Positions 19,508 to 28,358 of a stretch of DNA of 64,000 nucleotides are shown here, in pieces; positions within the stretch are counted from its first letter, which is position 1, and each line of letters starts with the position of its first letter. The notes under the pieces were generated by a model, which saw nothing but the letters and a program-made list of their open reading frames with translations, was not told the DNA's origin and did no database searches. Source of the stretch: Acinetobacter sp. ANC 3781 (GTDB lineage: Bacteria > Pseudomonadota > Gammaproteobacteria > Pseudomonadales > Moraxellaceae); the NCBI RefSeq assembly GCF_004331285.1, contig NZ_SJOH01000012.1, forward strand, positions 55,789 through 119,788, given 5' to 3'. The position numbers and the translations under genes are program-made.

Positions 19508-20731
19508 TTAAACCCGTTTAAAAATAAGGGAGGTATTAATTCCTCCAAAAGCAAAGTTATTGCTCATAATAATATCAGCATGCATATTTCTAGAATCATT
19601 CACGATGTAATCCAGATCGCCACAGGCTTGATCTATTTGTTCTAAATTTAATGTCGCAATAAATTGACTACGTTGCATCATCTCAATACTCAGCCAAGCT
19701 TCTATCGCGCCACATGCTCCCAGAGTATGCCCAAAATAGCTTTTTAAAGAGCTGATCGGTTTGTTACCTAAAATTCTTGCAGTGGCCTGAGTTTCTGCAA
19801 TATCGCCCTGATCGGTGGATGTACCGTGCGCATTGACATAGTCAATTTGGTCTGCCTGAATTTGCGCATCAGCTAATGCCATTTGCATACAGCGTCCCAT
19901 CATGTCTGAATCCGGACGTGTGACATGCTGACCATCGGTATTGCTGCCATAACCGATAATTTCTGCATAGATTTGCGTACCACGGGCTTTGGCATGTTCA
20001 TATTCTTCTAAAATTAAACAGCCCGCACCTTCACCCACCACTAGGCCATCACGCTGGGCATCAAATGGACGTGGGGTTTTTTCCGGATGTTCATTTTGAC
20101 CGCTGGTGGCCAGTAATACATCAAACACCGCTGAACCTGCGGCACTCAGTTCTTCTGCTCCCCCTGCCAGCATCACGGTTTGCTTGCCGTACTTAATCGC
20201 TTCATAGGCCTGGCCAATCGCCATGGAACCTGAAGTACAGGCGCTTGAAGTCGGCAGAGTTAAGCCTTTCAAACCAAAATAAACGGTCATGTTGACCGCA
20301 CTGGTATGCGACATCATGCGGATATAGGTGGTGGCATTGAGCTTATTCATGTTGTTATCAAGCAACATGCTGCCAAACTCGCCAATCGCGTCGACACTGC
20401 CCGCAGATGAACCAAATGCTACACCGGCTTGACCACTGTTCAAGATTGGATCATTTAACAAAGCTGCATCTTCCAGCGCTTTTTCCGCACATATGGTTGA
20501 CATTAAGGCCACTCGCCCCATGCCACGTGTCACTTTACGGTTAAAATGCTTGGGAATGGTAAAAGACTCTACCGGACCGCCCAATTTGCTGCGCAAGTCA
20601 GTGTAGACTTCCCAGTCCGGCATATAGCGAATACCGCTGTTACCCTGTTCAAATTGAGCAAAAATCTGATCCGCCGTTTCACCTAAAGAAGTGATTCCCG
20701 CCATGCCCGTGACCACAACACGTTTCATCAA
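19508..20731 (-). CDS. Beta-ketoacyl-ACP synthase, aryl polyene pathway (ApeR-like)
   Basis: A 407-residue FabF/FabB-type condensing enzyme with the complete Cys-His-His triad: active cysteine in TSSACTSGSMAIG, first histidine in VNAHGTSTDQGD, second in YFGHTLGACGAIEAW. It should extend or start the polyene chain on acyl carrier protein with malonyl-ACP. Its ATG overlaps the ketoreductase stop by four bases. In known aryl polyene clusters a second ketosynthase of this type sits beside the ketoreductase. Whether it acts in initiation or elongation cannot be told from sequence. Confidence 0.85.
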   Translation of the reverse strand: MMKRVVVTGMAGITSLGETADQIFAQFEQGNSGIRYMPDWEVYTDLRSKLGGPVESFTIPKHFNRKVTRGMGRVALMSTICAEKALEDAALLNDPILNSGQAGVAFGSSAGSVDAIGEFGSMLLDNNMNKLNATTYIRMMSHTSAVNMTVYFGLKGLTLPTSSACTSGSMAIGQAYEAIKYGKQTVMLAGGAEELSAAGSAVFDVLLATSGQNEHPEKTPRPFDAQRDGLVVGEGAGCLILEEYEHAKARGTQIYAEIIGYGSNTDGQHVTRPDSDMMGRCMQMALADAQIQADQIDYVNAHGTSTDQGDIAETQATARILGNKPISSLKSYFGHTLGACGAIEAWLSIEMMQRSQFIATLNLEQIDQACGDLDYIVNDSRNMHADIIMSNNFAFGGINTSLIFKRV

Positions 20732-21453
20732 ATCAATCCCCCATTGACTGAAATCACCTGTCGGGTGATATAACTGGCATCATCGCTGCATAAAAATTTC
20801 ACTACTTTCGCCACTTCATCCACCTGTCCCATGCGTTGTAGTGGAATCATCTTTAAAGCATGTTCTTTGACTTCTTCGGTGACCATTTCGGTTTCAATTA
20901 AACCTGGTGCCACACAGTTGACGGTAATTTTTCGTTTCGCCAGTTCCAGTGCCAATGCTTTGGTCGCGCCAATCAAACCCGCTTTGGCTGCACTGTAATT
21001 GACCTGACCGCGATTGCCCATTAAACCTGACACAGAAGACATGGTTACAATGCGTCCACCCTGTTTCAGGCGAATCATCGGCATCACTAAAGGTTTGAGC
21101 ACATTATAAAAACCGCCTAAAGAAGTCGAAACCACTTCATCCCAGTCATTGTCGGTTAAAGCCGGAAATGCAGCATCACGGGTTAAACCAGCGTTTAACA
21201 CTACACCGTAAAATGCACCATGTTCTGCAACGTCCTGCTCAAGCAATTGCATGACGTTTTCACGGTCATTTACGTCAAATAAAAGCGCATTGCTGGATTG
21301 TCCCAAGGCCTGAATTTCTTGTACTACCTGTTCGGCTTGTTGCTGTCTTGAACGCGCATGCACCGTGACATCAAAACCCGACTGCGCCAATTGCAAGGCA
21401 ATCGCTTTACCAATCCCACGGCTTGAGCCGGTTACTAAAATTCTTCTACTCAC
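20728..21453 (-). CDS. 3-ketoacyl-ACP reductase, FabG-like (ApeQ-like)
   Basis: A 241-residue short-chain dehydrogenase. The NADP-binding loop is VTGSSRGIGKAIAL at residues 7-20; the catalytic Ser-Tyr-Lys are in TMSSVSGLMG and VNYSAAKAGLIGATK; the PG motif is CVAPGLIETEM. It should reduce the beta-keto group after each condensation in polyene building. It overlaps both neighbours by four bases (dehydratase before, ketosynthase after), so its expression is tied to the cluster and it is distinct from the housekeeping fabG. Confidence 0.9.
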   Translation of the reverse strand: MSRRILVTGSSRGIGKAIALQLAQSGFDVTVHARSRQQQAEQVVQEIQALGQSSNALLFDVNDRENVMQLLEQDVAEHGAFYGVVLNAGLTRDAAFPALTDNDWDEVVSTSLGGFYNVLKPLVMPMIRLKQGGRIVTMSSVSGLMGNRGQVNYSAAKAGLIGATKALALELAKRKITVNCVAPGLIETEMVTEEVKEHALKMIPLQRMGQVDEVAKVVKFLCSDDASYITRQVISVNGGLI

Positions 21454-21887
21454 TTTGACTTCCTGCTAGTTTCTTTCATTTCTGGCGGCTCAAATACACT
21501 CAACATGGCACTAAAACGATGTTCTCGGTATTCAATTTCACATTGAAACTGCCCCAACCCCTCATGCAAATAGCTTTGTTCCGCTTTAATCCGCACGGTT
21601 TCCCCTAAAAAAAAATAAGGCACGGGCAACTGCATTTTGCGGGTACCCAGTAAAAAACCGATTTTCGGTGGCAAGCCTGACACTTTTCCTTTATGTCCGG
21701 CATAGGCACTGATCGTCTGCGCCATCAGTTCAATACTGGTCCAGGTCGGTAGGCCCTCAGCTTCACAAAACATCAGTTCAGGGCGAATCACCAGTTTTGC
21801 GATGGCAAAATGTTCATTCGCTTCGATGAGATGATCTACAAACACCATCGGCTTTTCATGCGGGATAAACTGTACTGCATCCATCAT
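21450..21887 (-). CDS. Hotdog-fold dehydratase subunit (ApeP-like)
   Basis: A 145-residue hotdog protein of the aryl polyene dehydratase type. The FabZ-like segment is EGLPTWTSIELMAQTISAYAG: the acidic residue of IELMAQ is present, but the GHFP loop with the catalytic histidine is missing (a methionine falls 14 residues before the Glu). PHEKPM near the N-terminus is typical of ApeP. It therefore probably works as a heterodimer with the hotdog domain of the ligase at 31572, which has the histidine and lacks the acid. It overlaps both ketosynthase and ketoreductase genes by four bases. Confidence 0.85.
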   Translation of the reverse strand: MMDAVQFIPHEKPMVFVDHLIEANEHFAIAKLVIRPELMFCEAEGLPTWTSIELMAQTISAYAGHKGKVSGLPPKIGFLLGTRKMQLPVPYFFLGETVRIKAEQSYLHEGLGQFQCEIEYREHRFSAMLSVFEPPEMKETSRKSK

Positions 21888-23089
21888 TTCAGTTTTGTTC
21901 CAAAAATCAAACCAATATTGCTGCCGCCAAAAGCAAATGAATTACTCATCACATACTGGATGGGCTGTTGCAGTGCTGCACTCAGCACATAATTGGCTTC
22001 ATCTAGCTCTGGATCGATATTGCCGGAGTGATGCAAAGGCAACCATGATTGATCAGCTAACACCTGCTGACAAATCACCGCTTCAATGGCGCCGGCTGCA
22101 CCCAGACAATGTCCGGTCTTATGTTTGGTACTGCTAACTGGCACATCATATTGCTGGAATACCGTCTGAACCGCTTTAATTTCCATAGCATCATTTTGCG
22201 GGGTCGCGGTGCCGTGCATATTGAGGTAACCAATATCGTTTGCGGTAATCCCAGCCATATTCAAAGCTTTTTGCATAGCTTCAGCAGCGCCTTTGCCTTC
22301 CGGATGCGGTGCGGAAATATGCCAGGCATCCATCGACTCACCGGCTGACATCAGCATTACCGGTGCAGTTTCTTTGGACAACAAAAACAGGCCTGCCGCT
22401 TCACCAATATTGATGCCATCACGCTGGGCACCACAGGGCTGACAAAGACCACTGGACAGGCTTTCTAGACTATCAAAACCATTTAAGGTCAGCTGACACA
22501 AGGTATCGACCCCCCCGACCAGCACTGCATCGGCTAAACCGGCATTAATCAAACGCTGTCCTGCTGCCATAGCTTTGGCGCTAGAAGAACAGGCGGTGGA
22601 AATAGTATAAGCCGGCCCTTCCCAGCCCAAATACAGTTGTAAGGCTTTGGCCAGACTGTCCATTTCCTGTTTGTAATGCTGAACGTCTACATCTGCCTGA
22701 TTGACAAAATATTGTTTCAGCAGCTTTTCATTATCGGCAATACCTGAGGTCGATGTGCCCAAAATAATTGCCAGACGTTTGCGCTCAAACTGTGCTGTAT
22801 ATGCTTTCACATCCGCTTCAATTGACTTTAAAGCCGTCAAGGCAAAACGTAGATTGCGTGAATCTACATCCTGTAAAAAATCTGGAACAGTTTTGATTAA
22901 AGGCTGCTGATAAGCGCCTACCCAGACCTGTTTTTCAGGCAGAAATCCTGAAACCAAACTCAAGGTATTTTGCGGTGTGGTCAGTGCCTGTTTGATCTGT
23001 TCAGCTGTATTGCCGAGTGCAGATAAACCCACACTCAACTGGATACCCACTGCAGGATGCTGTGTCGTGATTTTATCACCCATGATCAT
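21884..23089 (-). CDS. Beta-ketoacyl-ACP synthase, aryl polyene pathway (ApeO-like)
   Basis: A 401-residue condensing enzyme. Active cysteine is in ISTACSSSAKAMAAG; histidines are in LNMHGTATPQNDA and KHKTGHCLGAAGAIEAV. In characterised aryl polyene systems the elongating ketosynthase pairs with a separate chain-length factor; the factor here would be the product of 35115-35753. It begins five bases after the DUF3261 gene and overlaps the dehydratase gene by four bases. Assignment to ApeO rather than ApeR is by gene order and is tentative. Confidence 0.85.
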   Translation of the reverse strand: MIMGDKITTQHPAVGIQLSVGLSALGNTAEQIKQALTTPQNTLSLVSGFLPEKQVWVGAYQQPLIKTVPDFLQDVDSRNLRFALTALKSIEADVKAYTAQFERKRLAIILGTSTSGIADNEKLLKQYFVNQADVDVQHYKQEMDSLAKALQLYLGWEGPAYTISTACSSSAKAMAAGQRLINAGLADAVLVGGVDTLCQLTLNGFDSLESLSSGLCQPCGAQRDGINIGEAAGLFLLSKETAPVMLMSAGESMDAWHISAPHPEGKGAAEAMQKALNMAGITANDIGYLNMHGTATPQNDAMEIKAVQTVFQQYDVPVSSTKHKTGHCLGAAGAIEAVICQQVLADQSWLPLHHSGNIDPELDEANYVLSAALQQPIQYVMSNSFAFGGSNIGLIFGTKLK

Positions 23090-23094
23090 GCCTC

Positions 23095-23646
23095 TTATTC
23101 AGTGCTGTCCACATCTGTATTTGCTAAGCCATCGTTGATGCGACTAATCACCATTTGATACGGCACCTGCACATTATTCAGCTCAATCACATCATCCTGC
23201 TGCTGAATATTCAGTACATGCTGCTGGTTGATGAGTACTTTTTGGACCTGAGCTGAAGTTTCAATCCGGACATTCTGTTGCTGTAAGCGGGCAAAATTCG
23301 GATAAGTTGCATAGAGAATATCGCGCACCACAAATTCAAATGGCAACAGTTTCATTTGCTCGATGCGCTGTTCGATATGCACCTTCTGACCATCAAAACT
23401 GAGCTTAAACAGTTGCTGTCCGGTCAGGGTCAACGCCAGCATCTCCAGCTTTTGTCCTTTCTGCTGCTGATACAGCAAAAAGCTAAAACTCTGCTCTTTC
23501 CACTGGATTTCTAACTGATCCTGACGCTGGTAATTTTGTGCAGCCCAAGTTGTAGTGCTTAAACCTTGTGCTTTGGGTAGCATGGATTGGCAGCCACTAC
23601 ACAGCAGCACTACACTCATGAACATTCCTGACCATTTTAGCTGCAT
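23095..23646 (-). CDS. DUF3261 lipoprotein (ApeN-like)
   Basis: A protein of about 183 residues with an N-terminal lipoprotein signal (MFMSVVLLCSGCQSM; the cysteine is in a slightly unusual LCSGC box). The body matches DUF3261, a LolB-like family found in aryl polyene clusters, and is rich in Gln. With the LolA-like protein and MMPL exporter it probably moves the lipid-linked pigment to the outer membrane. The longer ORF starts at 23688, but the ATG at 23646 lies one base after the upstream stop, which is the likely coupled start. Confidence 0.78.
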   Translation of the reverse strand: MQLKWSGMFMSVVLLCSGCQSMLPKAQGLSTTTWAAQNYQRQDQLEIQWKEQSFSFLLYQQQKGQKLEMLALTLTGQQLFKLSFDGQKVHIEQRIEQMKLLPFEFVVRDILYATYPNFARLQQQNVRIETSAQVQKVLINQQHVLNIQQQDDVIELNNVQVPYQMVISRINDGLANTDVDSTE

Positions 23647-23647
23647 A

Positions 23648-24946
23648 TTAGACACCATTACTGAGGGTTTCAGTTTGCTGCGGATCACGGCAATATTCCG
23701 CCAAAGTACTTAAACGCTTTTTGGCATTTTTATGAATCGGATTGGTGGTATCCCATGCATAACCGGCAAGCAAGGAGGAAACCATCCGACGAATTTTTTC
23801 ATCTTGCTGAGTCGAGAACACCACATCCTGAAATTCACCGCTATACCAGGATTCCACATAGGCACGGAACACTTGAATCCCTTCACGCAGCGGTTTTTCA
23901 TATTGTTCCATCCAGTTCACTGGCTGGCCTTGCAGCACCTGATCTACCAGAGGAATCGCCAGGCTTGAAGATTTCAGCGCAATGGTGACGCCTGAAGAAA
24001 ACACCGGATCAAGGAATTCACCAGCATTGCCCAGCAAGGCATAGTTACGCTCAGCCAGATGTTTTACATTGGCAGAATAGCCCACCAAGGTGCGTACTGG
24101 CGTGTCAAACTTGGCATTGCGTAATACCTGTGACAGGCTTTCGTCATCTGCCAGAATACGTTTCAACAAGGCCTCGACATCATAATCAGCGCTGCCATCA
24201 AAGCCATAGTGTTCAAAGAAGTTCTGCTCTGCCACCACACCAAAAGATGAACGGCCATCGGCAAATGGAATCAACCAGTACCAGGCGCGATGATCTTTGG
24301 CATGTACCGTAATCAGGATTTTTTCGCGATCAAAATCGGGATCATCCAAAATGCCATCTTCAATATGGGTAAACACGGCACGACGTACCGGAAAATTGGA
24401 TGGACTTTCCAAATCTAAGAACTTCGGCAAGATCCGGCCAAAACCACTGGCATCGAGTAAAAACTTCGCCTGAATCTGATACACATTTTCCTGCTGGTCT
24501 TTTACAGTTAGTACCGGATGTTCTGACGCAACATCAACATCAATCACTTCATGACCAAAGCGGATTTCTGCGCCGTATTTTTCCGCCTGCTGTGCCAGTA
24601 AATGGTCAAAGTTGGCACGGCGTACTTGCCAGGTCGTGCCCGGACCATCCGTAAATTTTTGGGTAAAGTCATAAAAACTGCGCTGCTTGCCCCTTAAAAA
24701 TGCCGCGCCGTTTTTAAACTGAAATGCAAACTCGCCTACATGCTCACGTACCGTATCCAGTAGCCCGGCTTCTTCCAGAAAAACCATGCATTGCGGTAAC
24801 AATGATTCACCAATTGAAAATCGCGGGAAATACTGTTTTTCAATCAGGGTCACCTGATAGCCCTTCTGGCGCAGCAATGCTGCTGCCGAACTGCCCGATG
24901 GTCCCGCGCCGATAATCAATACATCTGTGTGTTGCATGGTGCTCAT
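23648..24946 (-). CDS. FAD-dependent oxidoreductase related to flavin halogenases
   Basis: A 432-residue flavoprotein. The FAD-binding GxGxxG is IIGAGPSGSSAAALL (residues 11-25), followed by FPRFSIGESLLPQ, a signature of the phenolic/pyrrole halogenase-like clade. Lys78 in FKNGAAF falls where these halogenases have their catalytic lysine, and W222/W224/P227 (AWYWLIP) resemble the halogenase WxWxIP motif. The second FAD motif is YALLGNAGEFLDPVFSSG. It could halogenate or hydroxylate the aryl head, or reduce the polyene. Xanthomonadins, related pigments, are brominated. It lies between the MMPL exporter and DUF3261 genes in the cluster. Activity is inferred only. Confidence 0.75.
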   Translation of the reverse strand: MSTMQHTDVLIIGAGPSGSSAAALLRQKGYQVTLIEKQYFPRFSIGESLLPQCMVFLEEAGLLDTVREHVGEFAFQFKNGAAFLRGKQRSFYDFTQKFTDGPGTTWQVRRANFDHLLAQQAEKYGAEIRFGHEVIDVDVASEHPVLTVKDQQENVYQIQAKFLLDASGFGRILPKFLDLESPSNFPVRRAVFTHIEDGILDDPDFDREKILITVHAKDHRAWYWLIPFADGRSSFGVVAEQNFFEHYGFDGSADYDVEALLKRILADDESLSQVLRNAKFDTPVRTLVGYSANVKHLAERNYALLGNAGEFLDPVFSSGVTIALKSSSLAIPLVDQVLQGQPVNWMEQYEKPLREGIQVFRAYVESWYSGEFQDVVFSTQQDEKIRRMVSSLLAGYAWDTTNPIHKNAKKRLSTLAEYCRDPQQTETLSNGV

Positions 24947-24967
24947 TGCACTGTACCTTATAGTTTC

Positions 24968-27292
24968 TCAGCTCTTTGGCTGATATTGTTGAAGCACCAC
25001 ATGTTTGGCATCGGAAGATGTAAACAAGGTTGCGTAAATAAATGAAAAAATCACCCCAAGTAATACCGTCAAACCAAAGCAGTGAATGGCATAAGTCTGG
25101 CTAAAGGATAATAACCCGAAACCCAATAAAGTTGACATCATACAAAGGAATAGCGCCATGCCTACTACTTGCGGATGATCATGTCCGTGGCGGTAGAAAA
25201 TGGCATAGTCCACCCCAATCCCGATAATCAGGAAGGTGCCCATAATGCTGAATAAATTAATTTCTACACCCAGCCAGGCCTGAATCGCAAAGGTAGTCAT
25301 CAACGCCAGACTCACCGGCAATACCAAAGGTAAAATCGACTTGATGCCATAAATCACACCCAAGCTGATCGCCAAGGTGATTAAGGCGGACACCAGTAAC
25401 CACTGTGCCTGGATACGATGCTGTTGAAACAGTTCAGACATCTGATCGACTGGACTCAATAATTGTACTTGTGGGCCACTTAGTTGCTCTAAAGCCTTCA
25501 CATCGTGCACATTTTGCAGCAGCACCAGTCGCTCGGTAGGACTCATTTGTAAAAATGCCAAAGGATGCTGCTTCATTTCAACAGGACTGAGTAATGGCTG
25601 CTGGACAAGTTGTTTTTGCCAAGCCAAGACCTCTGCCGGATTCAGTTGCATCGCCGCGGCATAATCCTTTAAAGCACTGGCTGGAATACCCTGCAATAAT
25701 TGGATATTGTGCTGTTGCTGTGCAAGTGATGGCAACCATTGACCTAAAGCCTGAAAAGTATCCAGGGCCTTTTCACTTTGCAACAGTTGCAGTTTTTGCA
25801 GCAATTGCTGTTCATTTTGTTCAAGCTCTGCGGTCGTTTTGCCATGCACCACAAAATATTCGCTGCTTTGTTGCTGCATAAAACGTTCACGGACGTACTG
25901 ATCTTCCTGCTTCAGTTTTTGATCCATACTTTGCAAGTTACGGATATCGTCATTGCTTTGCAGCCACATTAAGCTGCTGCCGGTGACTACAGCAATCACT
26001 GCAATTAAGCCGTAACGCAGACCTTTTTTGCTCTGGATGACCGCACGTGCTTTGCCAATAAAACTGAGGGTTCGAATTGCAGGTTCCGCATTTAAAGGTG
26101 GCAAGCGTGGCAGCAATAAAACACTGGTGACCCATGCCGCAGTCAGACCGACCATCGAGAAAACAGCAATCTGTTTAAAGCCCGGAAATGGGGTAAAGCT
26201 CAAGAAGATATACGCGACCAAGGTGGTCATCAAGCCCATAAACAGACTGGGTAACAACGGTTTGAGTACCGCAAAACCGTTGATCTGTCGATGCTGCGAT
26301 TGCATCGCCATAAAGTAAAAAGAAAAATCGACGCAGACCCCGACTAGGCTGGCACCAAACACCAAAGTCATCAGGTGAATTTCACCAAACACCCAATGGG
26401 TAATGGTAAATGCCACCAGACACCCAGTTCCTACGGCAATCATTTCAGTCAGCATTGGACGGACCGAACGGAAGCCAAACAGTACCAAAAGGAAAATCCC
26501 GATGGTAGAACCTACCCCAATAGTCGAAATTTCTTTTTCCGCCGAGGTGGTACCGAATTGGGCAAACAGCAAAGTACCACTCCAATGCGGTTCAACCTGT
26601 ATCGGTTTTAGTTTTAAATTTAACTGCTCAATCCATGCGGATGTTTTTTGCTGATAATCAATATTGTAAGGGCTGTTTTTGAGTTCCAGCACCACAAGTC
26701 GTGAAATGCCCTGCTCATCCCGGAGGGTGGCAAAGCCATCTTCCAAAGTAATATCCGAATTGCTCTGCAAACTGGATAAGCCCATGGCATAGCGTGGAAA
26801 TAACAGCAGTGGATCTTGTTGTAATAGTTCTGCTGTGACTGGTATGCCCGGACTCATAATTTGCAATAGGCCCTGTTCAGTCAGGGAGGTATAATCTTGT
26901 TGTTCAAGCAGCTTTTGATCAGCCAGTGTGACTAAACCAGCCCGATGCCGATATAACACCTGAGCAAACTTTTCACTATCCAGCTGTGCATGTAGCGGTT
27001 GCCATAAATCCGTTGTCGCCACGCTTTGTTTAAAGGTGCGGGTAGCTTTTGTTAGAGCTGCATCGTCTTTGGTATTCAGTACCACAAATACTTTGTCATT
27101 CAGCTGCTGACTGACATATTGCTGCGCCCGTTCCAGCTGCGGATCATGATGGGCTTCCGGCAATAGTGCAAAGATATTGGTTTGAATGTGAATATCTTTT
27201 TTCAGCCAAGCTGTACCCAGCGCAATCGCGATCACGCTGAGCACAATCAGCCACAGCGCCGTAAATTTATTTTGCCAGTTGGAAAAGTGCAT
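24968..27292 (-). CDS. MMPL-family exporter (ApeM-like)
   Basis: A 774-residue RND/MMPL transporter with the expected two-fold repeat: one helix at the N-terminus (residues 11-29), a large periplasmic loop, five helices around residues 255-400, then a second loop and a second helix set near residues 630-760 (ALITLAISLGVIYGIKSILP, GTFLIIGIGVDYAIFYRHG). The Asp in the helix GVCVDFSFYFMAM and that in GIGVDYAIF fit proton-relay positions. It probably flips or extrudes the lipid-linked aryl polyene from the inner membrane. Its ATG overlaps the LolA-like gene by 26 bases. Confidence 0.88.
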   Translation of the reverse strand: MHFSNWQNKFTALWLIVLSVIAIALGTAWLKKDIHIQTNIFALLPEAHHDPQLERAQQYVSQQLNDKVFVVLNTKDDAALTKATRTFKQSVATTDLWQPLHAQLDSEKFAQVLYRHRAGLVTLADQKLLEQQDYTSLTEQGLLQIMSPGIPVTAELLQQDPLLLFPRYAMGLSSLQSNSDITLEDGFATLRDEQGISRLVVLELKNSPYNIDYQQKTSAWIEQLNLKLKPIQVEPHWSGTLLFAQFGTTSAEKEISTIGVGSTIGIFLLVLFGFRSVRPMLTEMIAVGTGCLVAFTITHWVFGEIHLMTLVFGASLVGVCVDFSFYFMAMQSQHRQINGFAVLKPLLPSLFMGLMTTLVAYIFLSFTPFPGFKQIAVFSMVGLTAAWVTSVLLLPRLPPLNAEPAIRTLSFIGKARAVIQSKKGLRYGLIAVIAVVTGSSLMWLQSNDDIRNLQSMDQKLKQEDQYVRERFMQQQSSEYFVVHGKTTAELEQNEQQLLQKLQLLQSEKALDTFQALGQWLPSLAQQQHNIQLLQGIPASALKDYAAAMQLNPAEVLAWQKQLVQQPLLSPVEMKQHPLAFLQMSPTERLVLLQNVHDVKALEQLSGPQVQLLSPVDQMSELFQQHRIQAQWLLVSALITLAISLGVIYGIKSILPLVLPVSLALMTTFAIQAWLGVEINLFSIMGTFLIIGIGVDYAIFYRHGHDHPQVVGMALFLCMMSTLLGFGLLSFSQTYAIHCFGLTVLLGVIFSFIYATLFTSSDAKHVVLQQYQPKS

Positions 27293-27914
27293 TTTCCTCA
27301 GCCGTTAAATTTTGGGGTTGAGTGGTTTGCTGGCTAAAGCGAATGGTGGTGCTGTTGTTGCCTTTTTCCTGCAGCACAATACGATCGACATAACGCTGCC
27401 CTTGTGCATCGACACGGACAAATAATTTTTTAAATAAACTGCTTTTCGGGGTTAAAGTCACATTCCACTGCGACGGAGTATAACTTGCCGAAACAATATT
27501 GAAGTTCTTGGCTAAAGCCGTTTCATTACCCGACATCAGCTGCAAGAACATGGTCGCAACCGAACCATAAGGTGATTTATCAATTTCAATCTGACTATAG
27601 GTGCGCTGGGTTTTTTGCACCAGTTTACGCGGGGTCACAATCAGGTCGGCTTTGACTGGGGTGTGAATTTTCCAGATCACCCCTTCTGATTTGGAAAATA
27701 GTACCGTGCCTTTGGAAACAAAGGTTTTATTCATTGAAGCCAATTTTTTTTGCTGTTCAAAATTGGCACGCACGGTAGGAGTCGCGGAAAGCTGTCCAAA
27801 GATTTGTCTGAGCTGCGGATTTTGCGCATGCACCGCTTGCGGCAACATGAATGTGAGACACAGCAAACTCGCTAAAAATAGCCATACTGCACGTTGTAGA
27901 TTGATCAATGTCAT
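27267..27914 (-). CDS. LolA-like outer-membrane carrier protein (ApeL-like)
   Basis: A 215-residue periplasmic protein with a signal peptide (LFLASLLCLTFMLPQAVHA, cut before QN). The LolA-like core is visible: ATPTVRANFEQQKKLASMN, VSKGTVLFSKSEGVIWKIHT, ADLIVTPRKLVQ. Housekeeping LolA carries lipoproteins; this cluster-linked relative likely carries the aryl polyene lipid across the periplasm. It follows the thioesterase by five bases and overlaps the exporter gene. Confidence 0.85.
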   Translation of the reverse strand: MTLINLQRAVWLFLASLLCLTFMLPQAVHAQNPQLRQIFGQLSATPTVRANFEQQKKLASMNKTFVSKGTVLFSKSEGVIWKIHTPVKADLIVTPRKLVQKTQRTYSQIEIDKSPYGSVATMFLQLMSGNETALAKNFNIVSASYTPSQWNVTLTPKSSLFKKLFVRVDAQGQRYVDRIVLQEKGNNSTTIRFSQQTTQPQNLTAEENALFQLAK

Positions 27915-27919
27915 CTGCT

Positions 27920-28339
27920 TTACTCCGGTTTAAACTCAGACCAAGCGTTTAAACGCTGCAATAAAATTTGTGGTGACTGGAAACACATTTCACGGTTTTC
28001 AATATATACCGCCACTTGAGTGGTATAGCCTTTGGTCAGTCTTTTACCACTTTGGGCATCAAAAATCTGATATTCAATTTTCAGACGATTTTCCCATTCT
28101 TTTAAAATCGCACGCACCCGAATTTTCTGTTGAAACAGGATGCCATGCGCATAACGCACATGACTTTCAATCACAGGCCATGCATAGCCGGAATCACGCA
28201 TCTGCTTATAGTTATAATCAAACTGGTCCAGCAATTTGCAGCGTGCAATTTCAAAATATTTTAAATAATGTCCATGCCAAACCACGTCCATGGTATCCAC
28301 ATCATGAAATGGCACTTCAATGATTACATCGGCATGCAT
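27920..28339 (-). CDS. 4-hydroxybenzoyl-CoA-type thioesterase (ApeK-like)
   Basis: A 139-residue single-hotdog acyl-CoA/ACP thioesterase. The catalytic motif FHDVDTMDVVWHGHYLKYFE holds the aspartate used by YbgC/4HBT enzymes. It may release the finished polyene, or edit wrongly loaded carrier proteins. It starts 19 bases after the ammonia-lyase gene. Native substrate cannot be named. Confidence 0.85.
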   Translation of the reverse strand: MHADVIIEVPFHDVDTMDVVWHGHYLKYFEIARCKLLDQFDYNYKQMRDSGYAWPVIESHVRYAHGILFQQKIRVRAILKEWENRLKIEYQIFDAQSGKRLTKGYTTQVAVYIENREMCFQSPQILLQRLNAWSEFKPE

Positions 28340-28358
28340 AGTCTGTTTCCTATCAGGT

